DNA from: Engraulis encrasicolus
Taxonomy: Eukaryota > Chordata > Actinopteri > Clupeiformes > Engraulidae
Direction of reading: 5' to 3'
Length of the DNA stretch: 64,000 bases
NCBI RefSeq assembly: GCF_034702125.1
Contig: NC_085868.1
Location: forward strand, 27,111,201-27,175,200
Below the pieces are notes generated by a model, which did not search any database, was not told the DNA's origin, and was given only the letters and a program-made list of their open reading frames with translations. Below, in pieces: positions 12,501 through 23,300 of the stretch. The first letter of the stretch is position 1. Each line of letters starts with the position of its first letter. A program made the translations under genes and the position numbers.

Positions 12501-14179
12501 GAGATTTAAAACTGCCAAACATTTTAAATAATTGTAAATGAGGTGTATTGAAATTCATTTCATTTTCAAAGAGTAATAGAATTTAACATGATTTTGTTGT
12601 TATTGCTTTCACTTTCAGTGATGTTAAGTCTCAGTAGACTTAATACCAGTTTTAGATAAGGTGGTGACAAAACAGTGAAGTGATGTCTGTGAATTCCATT
12701 ATTTTGAAAATTTGAAAATTATAGAAGAAGGGCAACACTGCTACAATTGCGGCAAAGGTTTTAATGTGAAAGCTGACGTTTTAGTCAGTCAGACCTACAT
12801 CAGCTTTCACATTAAAAACCTTGACCGTAATTGTAGCAGTATTGCGCTTCTTCTATAATTTTCAAGTGATTTCCATTGAGATAGTTGCACCTGCAAACAA
12901 AGATGCAAGGTGTAGAGGCCACCTCCTCCATTCTACTTGAATTATTTTGAAAATTAAAATAATTTTAATGAACATTTTCATGATTTAAATAGCCTTATAC
13001 ACTATATGTATTTTTGGGACATCCTGTAGTAATATTTACACTACAGTCCATACCCTCTAACTGTGATACAAATGCTTTCAGCTCCTTCTACCAATCTGAC
13101 ATGAGATGCGTCCTCGTTGAAATTGGTTTGTAATCCTTAAAAACTACAGCAAAATATTTTTGATCCTTTGAACATTGGTTATCAGGTATGTTGACATATC
13201 TTTGATAGCCGTTTCCTTTCGCACTTCACTCTTAATGGTTTCGCTCTCGCTCCCTCTCTCTATCCCTCTACTATAATAGTAGGGTGAGTGCATGTCTTTG
13301 TTTTAAAATCATTATTTCCATGTTGTTCTTTTCTTCTTCATTATTGGTGTAAACTGCATAATGTTGTTTTAATAATTTATTGGGGTGGAAAAGTCATGTG
13401 CACTTAATCTGTTATTTTTCCAGTGGCAGATGTGGTTGGTTTGAGCATGATGGTTCGGACTACACTTGATCTGACGGAGGCAAACCAAGCCCACACATTC
13501 CTGACGCAGGTCAGTCTCTCCTTTATACATTCACACATATTTTTCAAGCCACTTGTACATAGGTCTACGGCTATGTGTAATGTATGAATATTTAAAACTT
13601 TATCTGAAGACAGTAGGCTTTTTGTGCGTGTGTGTCACTATCAAGCAACAGTAGGCTTTTTGTGCGTGTGTGTCACTATCAAGCAGCATTTTCTAGACCA
13701 AGAATGGGAAAGCTGAAAAGAGTGTCCTCTTCTGTAGTGTTAATGTAAGATTATTTATCCACCATTTTAAGAAGTATTGAGAAAAAAAATCTTGATCTAA
13801 TAATTAAAATATGTCAATAAAGTACAATAAAGGTAGTGTGTGTAATATTTTCAGTAGTTTACCTTCACAGAATTTATACTGCCCATTCACAAAATGTTTT
13901 TCACAAGTATTTCTAACACCATCAGTTGCTAAGTATTCATTATGACTGTGAAAATTACACTTTCCATACATAAAATGGTGGATCTTCTCCATGTCTACCA
14001 TTTTGAATGACCAGAAATAGAGATATTTTGCTGGAAAACTTTTGGCCACTTCCTTTAAGTCCTTAACCTTTCTTGCTTGTCAGTTTAAAGAAGAGCTGGT
14101 CAGGCGGGGTGCATCCAGTTCAACCAACCTGAGACTGAGGCGGGTGGAGAAGGTGAACGAGGAGAAAGTGAACCCTTGA
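9559..14179 (+). CDS. Secreted cysteine-rich glycoprotein, tandem copy B (complete, 442 aa)
   Basis: Ten exons splice in frame: 9559-9681, 9817-10022, 10102-10239, 10391-10547, 11174-11357, 12005-12146, 12320-12472, 13082-13125, 13424-13509, 14084-14179 (TGA). They total 1329 nt, a 442-residue protein. The ATG at 9559 is chosen because it begins a clear signal peptide (MSVCTHVQLLLLLPTITFAS). The body contains about 16 cysteines (FDSCGYFFGGVCLSGSCG, WCQTEE, CCWVS, NCPRTYKL, GRCRYG, ECEGCQ, DFCTV, SCEEGVY, PVCF, MRCVL) and several N-glycosylation sequons (NAS, NNS, NTT, NST, NIS). The C-terminus (TFLTQFKEELVRRGASSTNLRLRRVEK) is basic, with no membrane segment or obvious GPI signal. The protein is therefore probably secreted with many disulfides. 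The family is unnamed to me; sequence pattern and tandem duplication suggest a lineage-expanded extracellular protein. Copy A starts its last exon 1.4 kb upstream on the same strand. Confidence 0.85.
10580..10770 (+). mobile_element. SINE/LINE-tail fragment (CATTACATTACATT type)
   Basis: The CATTACATTACATTACGTTTGATTTAGGTG end and TCCAAAGCGTCTTAAAGT match a very common fish short element. TGGTGGGATTCAAACC resembles an inverted tRNA box B. It lies in a copy B intron; a similar piece lies at 21.6 kb. Confidence 0.5.
11391..11760. mobile_element. Family M1 miniature element, copy 2
   Basis: It runs from AAGGGACACTGTGC to CACAGTGTATCTTTC, with the same interior as copy 1. It lies in a different intron of copy B than copy 1 occupies in copy A, so the insertions came after the gene duplication. 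Confidence 0.8.
12147..12319 (+). other. GC-AG intron of copy B
   Basis: The donor GCAAGT and the acceptor CTTGAAG are the same as in copy A, and again only the GC donor keeps the frame. The intron is 173 bp here against 841 bp in copy A, whose intron contains a miniature element. Confidence 0.8.
12714..12863. repeat. Hairpin palindrome
   Basis: GAAAATTATAGAAGAAGGGCAA at the left is inverted at the right end (TTGCGCTTCTTCTATAATTTTC). The arms are about 65 bp around a short centre, with a few mismatches. Confidence 0.75.
13613..13687. repeat. Two-unit tandem duplication
   Basis: A 37-39 bp unit beginning CAGTAGGCTTTTTGTGCG and ending CACTATCAAGCA occurs twice back to back with one difference. 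It lies in the last intron of copy B. Confidence 0.85.
13835..14057. mobile_element. Family M1 miniature element, partial copy
   Basis: CAGTAGTTTACCTTCACAG, CTGCCCATTCAC and GGTGGATCTTCTCCATG follow the family M1 interior in order. The copy is divergent and truncated. Confidence 0.6.
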
Positions 14180-14388
14180 TGATCGATGATCGCCTGGAAA
14201 AGGACATCAAGTCTTACTGGATGAATTGGCATAGCAGGCCGTTTGAATTTCTTTATTATTAACTTGATTTTCAACAAAAATCTGCTACCCACTCTTGGGT
14301 AAGCTGAATTGCTGAAACGGAGTCTCCGGTTACTGTAGATTGGTGAAATAACAGGTCAAGCGTATGTTTCTTGGGGCATTGTATTTTG

Positions 14389-14769
14389 TAGAGATGGGAT
14401 ATCGGTATCGCTGTATCGGTATCGGGCTCAGATATCAACATAATTCAGAGATCGGATAGGATCAGAATTTTCCTTAAGTATTGGAATTGTCCTGATACTA
14501 ACATTGGTCCAGGTGTAATGTTAATTTGAAATCATAACACTTGCATATTATTTTTCAGGATGAGATTGTTACTTTTTACTTATTCATTGGCTTCCAGTTC
14601 TTCTGACTCCCTTTTCTGACTAAATAGTAAGCTTATACTTGGGCCTATCTCAAGTTGAAACCCATGTGGTTTTGGTATTAGATCGGAGTAGTATCTGTAT
14701 CGGCAGATATCCAAATTTAGATATGGGGATCGGATCGGAGGTGAAAAAATGTCTATCGGTGCATACCTA
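14389..14769. mobile_element. hAT-like miniature element with perfect 8-bp target duplication
   Basis: The element runs TAGAGATGGG to GCATACCTA. It is flanked on both sides by GTATTTTG (14381-14388 and 14770-14777). The interior is rich in ATCGGTATCG and GATCGGAT. No ORF. Confidence 0.8.
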
Positions 14770-15510
14770 GTATTTTGTATATTTTTAAAAGTAAATCAAT
14801 GAATCCATACATTCCTTTGTTAACTTTGGTGGATTGTTGTAAATAGGTTTTTTGAGGCATGATGTTGTACACAGGTAGAAAAAAACAAGGAAACAGTTAA
14901 CTCTACTTTGAAATGTTTGTGTTTCAAGTTTTGCTCAGGATTGTTGGATGAACAATAACAGCATTTCATTTTTCAGTCTTGAATTTTGCTGTAAAAATGC
15001 TGTAAAACTGAAATAAAACTGGCTATGGCAGCATTTCACAAAAGGTGACTATGCATTGTCATCATTACTTTTTGTCCATGCGTGTTGGGCACAGCAGTAG
15101 TATCAGTATTACTTGTTGTCGTAGGCTAGTAATAGTACACTGCCTGGCCATAAACTGGTGCAGTCAAAAAAAGAGTCACATTCTTATTTGTTGGATCACC
15201 TTCAACGGTGGCACACCTTTGATGCGCACACGGCTTCGATCAGTGTTACACTCATTTTTCAAGATTTACAGAAGGTTAAAGTCTGGACTCTAAAGTGGTG
15301 GTCAATACATTCCATGTGCAAAGATAATTTATCATGCTCCTTTAACCACTCTTTCACAATTTGAGTCTGATGATTCCTAGTATTGTCATCTTGGAATATG
15401 CTTGTGCCATAAAAATTGTTGAAGGAATAACCTGGTCCTATTCAGGTAGTCAGCTGAGTGATCTCTTTCTTAGATCACATATTGGGCTCTTTCTATGATC
15501 CTGGAGCCCT

Positions 15511-15903
15511 ATCTCACGCCTTTCGTAAAGTCTTCACGAAAATAATATATTAATTTTCGTGGTGCATTCACGTTATTGGCCGCCTTTCGTAAAGTCTTCA
15601 CGAAAATAATAGATTAATTTTCACGCTGCCTATTCACTTGAATTGCCCCCTAACCTTGACCCTAAACCTAACCCTAAATTGCTTGTTTGAAATGTTTGAT
15701 TACCATGGCATGTGACAGTAGACTACCGAAAGGGCATCAAGCTAGTGGGTCGCTAGGCAACAGTCGGGCAATTCAAGTGAATAGGCAGCGTGAAAAGTAA
15801 TCTATTATTTTTGTGAAGACTTTACGAAAGGCGGGCAATAACGTGAATACACCACGAAAATTAATATATTATTTTCGTGAAGACTTTACGAAATGAGTGA
15901 GAT
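15511..15903. mobile_element. Inverted-repeat element with doubled arms
   Basis: ATCTCACGCCTTTCGTAAAG pairs with CTTTACGAAATGAGTGAGAT. Each arm itself contains two copies of the TTTCGTAAAGTCTTCACGAA block. The centre holds AACCTTGACCCTAAACC. The intergenic flanks 14770-15510 show no gene. Confidence 0.75.
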
Positions 15904-16120
15904 ACGGTTGGATCCTAACTCCCGTCCTGTAATGCCAGTATCGCATGTGCTTGCACATCTCACCTTTCTGGCAAAAAAAGAGGCAATTTCCCACTGAGCT
16001 ACACTGTCATAGATCCAATCATCTCACAAGCAAATGCTGCTCATGCACAGTTAGTTGAGAAATATAGAGAAATAGCTGCCCCGAGTTGTCACAAATATGG
16101 CCACCAAGTGAAGGGATTAT

Positions 16121-16390
16121 GGGGCCGTTTATACGAGGATGTTTGCAAGGCGAAATATTTAATCAGAAGTGCCTTTCATTTCCACGGCAACCATGCAGTC
16201 TGGGTTTGAAGACACACAAATCTGAAGACTCCTCCCAGAGTGGGGAGTTTTGGAGACAACCTGGGTTGTGTCTCCATCTAAGGGGCAAAAAAGCCAAAAC
16301 ATGTTCATGTCCCATACACCTTCCGTCATTCTTCTCCAGATTTTGGCATCTTCAGGCCCCGACGGAGAGGCTGCAGTGTAAACTAAAGAC
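16121..16390. mobile_element. DNA-transposon-like fragment
   Basis: GGGGCCGTTTATACGAGGATG at the left is roughly mirrored by GGCTGCAGTGTAAAC at the right. The type is common in fish genomes. The surrounding 15904-17490 shows no supported gene. Confidence 0.45.
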
Positions 16391-17490
16391 TTTGAAGCTG
16401 AAACAGGTTTTTATTTAATGAATACAGAAAATTGCTTGCAAGGTATTATCTGGCAAACAAGATACAGGACTCTGCGCCTTAATGTCTGGAGTGTAAATCT
16501 GTCATTGAACACAGTGTGGTTTGTGTATTGGGTAAGGCTGTTTGTGTTGGCAGCTACCAAAGCAGCAATGCTACCCAACATGATTCCAAACATCCTGGCA
16601 GAAACAAATGTTTTGGCGGAGAATGAGTGATGATATTTATGCAGTTGCGAGTAAACAACCCTCAAATGCAAGAGGAGACAGAACCACATCTAGTGTCTTT
16701 CCTGGGGCTTAGTCACATTCACTGGCGCATCATGGCATCGGTACTAGTATGTATTAAGGGTATTTGAACCCCCCTCCCCCATACTCATCCAAGACCTTTT
16801 GGGAGGACACCATTACAACTGGAAAAAAGATTCATCCTTAATAAGGAAAATCATTGTACATTTAAGTGTTTACAGTAATTCCTTGCTGTTATTTTATATC
16901 GGTCGTTTTTCATCAGATATTACTATCACCATATACAGTAATTTCCTCCACTCCAAAAATGTTTACTCCCATGTTAGTAAAGCTTGGCACATCCAAACAA
17001 ACCTTTTGCCTCTTTTGTCTTCTTCTTACATTCACTACTTGCCATAGGGATTTCCTATGGAGCTTATAAGGGATGGGGTGGGACACACATACACACACGA
17101 CGGTTCCAATAGCTCACTTTGCAAAGAGTGCACTCGAATTATTCAACTGTTCATGTAAGTGTTCTAGAGTCTAAGTTATATATCAGGGGGCTGTGATAAT
17201 ATGGGTAATAAATATATGTGCTTCATTTTCATTTCTATATCTCATGATGACCAATCACAAATTCAATTTAAGAAAACCAAGGTAAATTGAGGAAAGAATG
17301 TCTGTGAACTGGTGGCAAGGTTAATAAAAATAAGGAGGTACAATACTTCTATCATAATTCTCTATTCATACTTCTTAATTATTAAATATCCTTTTTCTGA
17401 TCTAGCCCATTTTTGGAGTTACAATTTTACTCCCCTCATTGCCACACCCACCAGACGGAACCCAGCACACATGCAGTTCCTCTAATGTGC

Positions 17491-17776
17491 GCATTCCAAT
17501 ATGCACACTCCCGTCCTCCACTTGTGCTTGTGGCCTCGCCCGGCCACCTAGCCCTGCCTCCATGGAGATAATAATAAAGTTTCCCAGCAGTCAGCCTAGC
17601 CACAACAACTTTTGAGGGACTGTTTTTCTTTCACCATCCCAATTGCAAATGAAAAAATGACAACAGAAGTGTGCTTTTGCAAGATATTAAATTCATTTTC
17701 TGTCGTCAGTGACATCGTCAAGAGGTCACAAAGAGGCAAGTGAGCAAGGGAGGACGGAAGTCCGCATATTGGAATC
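17491..17776. mobile_element. Inverted-repeat element, family M3, copy 1
   Basis: The ends GCATTCCAATATGC and GCATATTGGAATC pair. CCTCCACTTGTGCTTGTGGCC is the arm signature shared with the copies at 17.8 and 61.8 kb. Confidence 0.7.
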
Positions 17777-17842
17777 CACCCCATATGCCAGACTAGCCAG
17801 GCCGTGGCCTCCTAGTGACGCAACACCTTCAGCGTGGGTGCC

Positions 17843-18130
17843 ATACAATATGCGACCTTGCCTCTTCCACTTGTGCATGTGGCCTCACCCCGCCTCCTGG
17901 CCCATCCTCCGTGGAAAAAACGATAAAGTTTCCCAGCTCTCAGCCTAGCCACAACAACTTTTGAGGGACTGTCATTCACCATCCCAATTGCAAGTGAGAA
18001 AAAGACTTTACAATTGAGCTTTTGCAAGATATTGAAATATAATGCTGCTGTCAGTGATGTCATCATGACATATTACTTCCTGGTACGAGGAAACAAGCAC
18101 AAGTGGAGGAGGCAAGGTTGCATATTGTAA
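17843..18130. mobile_element. Inverted-repeat element, family M3, copy 2
   Basis: The arms CAATATGCGACCTTGCCTC and GAGGCAAGGTTGCATATTG pair over about 40 bp. It lies 66 bp after copy 1. Confidence 0.75.
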
Positions 18131-18368
18131 CGCACTCTGTTACTACTGAGCAGGTCAAGAACAATGCAAGTATTTCCTGAGTCACTGAGAACTCCACCCA
18201 CTTTGTCGGAAAGCAATCAACTTTGAGCAGCTCCAACGGCCCTGGGTAGAGGTGTGCTCAAAGCAGTGACGTGGTTTAAGCAGAGACGTTGTATTGGGAC
18301 ATGGGACTAAGAAAATATGTGGTTTAAACTTTGGCATGCACAGTCAAATGGATGATAATAAGGCTAAT

Positions 18369-19105
18369 GGGCAGTCATGGGTGAGCGGTTAGGGCGTCAG
18401 ATTTGCATCCCAGAGGTTGCCGGTTTGACTCCTGACCCGCCAGGTTGGTGGGGGGAGTAATCAACCAGTGCTCTCCCCCATCCTCCTCCATGACTGAGGT
18501 ACCCTGAGCATGGTACCGTCCCACTAGGGCTGTGCAATATATCGTATTTATATCGTGATATCAATATTCATCATATATCGTGATATCAATATCAAAATTC
18601 ATATATCGTGATATTTTGTCATTTGTCATTTGCAACGCTACGGTGCAGTATGGCAGCCAAGGGATTAAGCAAAATGCAGGGGTGGTACATCAGAACTAGA
18701 AAAATAGACGCCTCTCGAGTCTCGCGCTCTCCTCAAGTCTACATTCACGCAGACTTACTAGACATTCTGCTACTAGAAAGCAATAGAAACTAGAAAGCCA
18801 TTATGCATGCCACTCCACTACGATAATAGTGGCGGGGGTTGAGAATTTTGTATATATCGCTTAAAATATCGTGACATCAATATTTGCAGAAAATATCGTG
18901 ATATTGTTTTTTTCCAATATCGAGCAGCCCTACCCTGAGCATGGTACCATCCCACCGCACTGCTCCCCATGGGGCGCCACTGAGGGCGCCCCCCTTGCAC
19001 GGGTGAGGCATAAATGCAATTTCATTGTGTGCTGTGGAGTGCTGTGTCACAATGACAATGGGAGTTGGAGTTTCCCAATGGGCTTTCACTTTCACTTCAC
19101 TTCAC
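18369..19105 (+). mobile_element. tRNA-derived SINE interrupted by a hAT-like element
   Basis: The head GGTGAGCGGTTAGGGCGTCAG (box A-like) and GGTTTGACTCC (box B-like) starts the SINE. Its tail (CAATTTCATTGTG, TTTCCCAATGGGC) resumes at 18956. Related heads lie at 49.6 and 52.4 kb. Confidence 0.75.
18525..18932. mobile_element. hAT-like miniature element inside the SINE
   Basis: The ends TAGGGCTGTGCAATAT and GAGCAGCCCTA flank an interior of repeated ATATCGTGATATC. Flanking direct repeats of 23 bp (18502-18524 and 18933-18955) differ at one base, far longer than the 8 bp usual for hAT. Confidence 0.75.
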
Positions 19106-20381
19106 TTAATGTCAGACATCCTACTACCCATTATTAAAATTGTGAACACCCCCTGCCCCCCGGGCTCCTGGTGTATTACTTCTTCCTTCCCTTGCTAATC
19201 TCCCAGACCACCACAACCTGTGCATATCACATAGGCTACCTAGTTTTGACCAGGTAGACAGATTTATCTTAGCCTGGCTATCAATTGAGATCAACTGATG
19301 ACTGAGCGTACACAGCATCATGGGAATTCCAAGGCTAGATTTATCTATCTAAAAAGAATGTTATAGAACTTTGCATATAACTGACACATCCAAAACAGTC
19401 TGATTGGGGTTGGCCTGGCCTACATCCAAATGTGGTGAGAATGAAAATTAGGCAAGCAGGTAGAAGTGGCTGATCCAGGCAGCCTATAATTACTGCTTTA
19501 GCCAGGGCCATTGAGCTTTAGACTCTAAATAATATTAAAGTTTTAAATATTTAACCAACAATCATCATACCCCCTCCACATACGCCAACTTTTTGCAGTC
19601 TGAGAAGGTTCAACCACCCCCACCCCCCAGCCAGGCCTAATCTCGGGCACTCTCATCATCACCAACCTAACACGTTCTAGTCTGACCAATGAAACGGAAT
19701 TTGTGCAATCACCACCACCCCATGCACTTTTCCAAAATACCGCAAAGTTGGTTTGCTAAACAGCTGTCACTACACTGACAGCCTATCTAGGCTCCTAGCC
19801 ACGTGCAAGCATCTCTGGATGTTGTGTAAAGTGACGTCTATGCCCCTCATGTTTCCTACAGGTCATAACAGCTAACATGTGTCTGTCTCTGTGTCTGTGT
19901 TGTTGTTAACCATAGGAAAAGTGGCCTTCTGACAGTTAGCGTACTAAAAGTTCCCCCACACATTGCATTAGTTAGGAGGGACATTGCACAAAACACAAAT
20001 GATTACAAGCTCTGGTACAACATGTTACTTACTTGCAACTTTACTTCCAACTTTACTTCCGGGCATTTCTATGTGATGTCCATGTTGCACTGTGCTATCG
20101 GTGTTATGCAATGCGATAGGGTACTGAAAGGGCACTACCGTTAGCAGTTGAAGTTGTTGCACGGCAGTGTATGATGTAAAACAGCTCGTTTGCTTGCTAT
20201 CCGAGGGCATACAAGCGTGAAGCCAGTAGAACGGTCTGTTTCAATGCCGCACAACTATTGCTAACGTCGCAGACAGGCAGTTTTTAAACGCATTAGATTC
20301 TAGCTAACTTTGACAGGCCTTCCACGCCAAGAACAAGCGAGTAGTAAGTAGCTCTAACCGGTTACATTATCCCACCTAGTC
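19106..20381. other. Intergenic region upstream of fdx1
   Basis: No gene or clear repeat is seen in 19106-19850. The last 500 bp before the fdx1 ATG are less AT-rich and should hold the promoter and 5' UTR, but I see no TATA box or defined start site. Confidence 0.4.
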
Positions 20382-23300
20382 ATGTCTTTTGTGTCGGCTT
20401 CAAGGCGGCTGGTAACATTAACTGCGTCTAATAGTTCGGCAGTCAGCAGATGTTTCACAGTTAACGCTTTTTCAAGAAAAACACCCGCATGTCTACAATC
20501 TCAGGCACTCAGAGGAATATGTTCCAGTCACGTTACTCAGCCGCTAAGGTAAGTCGTCCAGTGCAGGTAAATGGGTTGAACTGGTGCGTTCAGTGAATTA
20601 TCTTCAAGTTCTTTATTATATCTGGATACCAACGATACCCCAGTAGCATAATCACCCCAGTGCAGTTTGACAAAATACATCATTTCGACAAGCATAGCCA
20701 ATTATCCTACATTACCTAAGCTAGCAAAACCCGTTAGCATGCTAGCTATCTGATAACACGACCTTGCTTATTTCACAACCACTGCTTTACCACCAATGTC
20801 GTCAACTGGTGAAATAAGTGGTTGTCACTGTAGCTGCACGATGTTATTGCTTAGTAGCTAATGTAATTTTTGAAAGTACATGCTTTTTCTTCCCATAGTC
20901 ACTCCTAACTAAACACTCGAACCTCTATGGCATGTCTTCATCAAGTTAGCAAGGTTTACATTCCAGTTGACAGAGCAGCCATAGCCTAGAACTATCATAT
21001 CTCTCCATCAGTGTAAATGTTATCTGGGTGAAATTACCTATTGTACCTTAAATTCTCAAGTTTCTCCACATTGGACCTTGACGTCAATGAACAACAGATA
21101 AACCAAGTTGTCACAGTCTTTACTGTCGGCGTCTGAGAGCTGGCTAGGCATTAAAGCACTGTGACGTGTTCTTTTTCAAGTTGCTAAACTTTTCTTTCGG
21201 GAAAAAAATGTAGGAAACAGTCTCTGGCAAACATTAGGCCTATACAGGGATCAATCTCTGGCAAATATTAAAAAAGGGATCAGAGCGTAATGTCACTATT
21301 TTAAATTTGAATGAAAGAAATGACCTTTTACACATTTTAAGATTACTCCACCCTCTCTCTTGAACTGAGGTAACCTTTCACCCCTGTTTGTGTACCTAAC
21401 AAAATAGTACAGGCTACATCCATCTCCTTAGGCCACGAGCCTGATAGACAGGGCAATCGTTAAAATGGAATGTGTAAAATTAAGTGCAAAACAAGGAAAT
21501 TAGAATCGCACAGCTAGTCTTGCTGTATTGAAATATGCCACAGAATCACCTTATTATTGAACGTGGAGTGTTTCCATTTCCCTTGTGATGAAGAATATAT
21601 ATGCCAGTGGCACGATGGTTTGGCCTTTGGTTTCATTATTACATTGCATTACATTGCATTTGACAGATGGTTTTTATAACCAAAGCGACTTACAATCGAG
21701 GACAGAATTACAGTCAACATCACTCAGATAAAAACTGCACAGGAAATATACAGAGCAGCAAGTGCAGATGCAAGGAAAGGTTAGTTAGTCGTCCTTCCAC
21801 CCCCTTCTTCTCAAAAGCACCCCTGCCTTTTTTGAAAATAGTTCAGTCTCTCTGTCATGGCCTTGGCCAGTGGTTAGCATGAGGTGTGCACGCCCCAAAC
21901 ATCTTATCAAAAATGAACCTTATTACTCTGCCCTACCCAAAAAAGTCAACTGACTGTCAACAATAACATTCAGTAATGAATTAGGTGACACGTCTGCATT
22001 CAGATGTGCATTGAACAAAGTGCTGATGTGAAGTCGATCATCTTAACTGCAATTAGTAGACTAGACTTTGCACATAGTACGTCCTTGGGACGTTGCCTTG
22101 CGTCATGGTCAAGGCCACATCTTGTTCTGCCACCAAAAGAGTAAAGTGCGAGTACCTATCCACCGCAATGTAGGTGAGGTGCATAGTTGATAAAAAAGAG
22201 ACACTGGGCAGTGCACCTAGAAACCTGTAAAGCCTAGTTACACCTATCCCAATATCTGCAGAATTGAACCTCATTGAATGCTTACAAGGTGTCATAAAGA
22301 CAGTGCAGTGTGTAGCCAAACACCTTCCCTTTCTTTTTTTGCTGAAGCTGCTACTTATGTGAAGTCTGGCATGTGATCAGATACATGCAAATGATATACA
22401 CATGAACAGGCAGTCTGTCCGTCCATATTATGCAATTGACAGAGCTATTAAAGGGGTATGCCACTATTTTGGGGCTTAATACAGTTAAAATCGTTGCCCT
22501 GGGTTTATAAAGGTGGTAAAGTGTCTTATTTTTCATGTTAAGCGTTGTCTTGCTTTAAGACAAGTTAAAACAGGGAATATGTCGCTAAGCTAGTGAAAGT
22601 CAATGTATCCGTGTAGCATGCTACACGGATACATTGACTTTCACTAGCTTAGCGACATATTCCCTCTTTTAACCTGTCTTAAAGCAAGACAACGGCTTAC
22701 ATGAAAAATAAATTGCACAGTCACATGTATATAACCTGTATTGTTTATATAGGCAGAGTGGATATGTGGAAGCAAATTTTATGAGCTCAACATTGACATC
22801 TTAAAGTGCAATTTTCGAAACGAATGCTTAGAATTTGATGGTGGTGGTTAGGGCTGCTCGATTATAAGAAAAATCACGATCACGATTATTTCAGTCAATA
22901 TTGATAGGCTATCACAATTTTTTTTAGACGATATTTCTTTTAACGACAAATAATTGTGCTAAACAATTCACAATCTTCCCTCTCTTCAGCAATGCGAGTG
23001 GAGGGCTATAGAGAAACACACAGTGGTGTTCTGTGCTCACAATGGCTCAAGTGGAGGGGAATGTATTGCACTTAGCATAACCTATCCTTGGCAGTATAGA
23101 CAAATGACAAAAATATTGCTTCAAATCGATATTGTGAAATTTGATATCCTTTGACAGCAATATTTATATCACAATATGAATTCAATATATTGCACAGCCC
23201 TAGTGGTGGTGAGTATTCATGAAAAGGGTAACATTAGTGAATGGGTAGCATGAATTCTGGAAATAAACAACTACAAATCTTACACAGTGTACCTTTAAAG

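Noticed and set aside
15600..15700. Telomere-like CCCTAA repeats
   Set aside because: Only a few irregular CCCTAA-like units (CCCTAAACCTAACCCTAA) in the centre of a transposable element; not an internal telomeric array.
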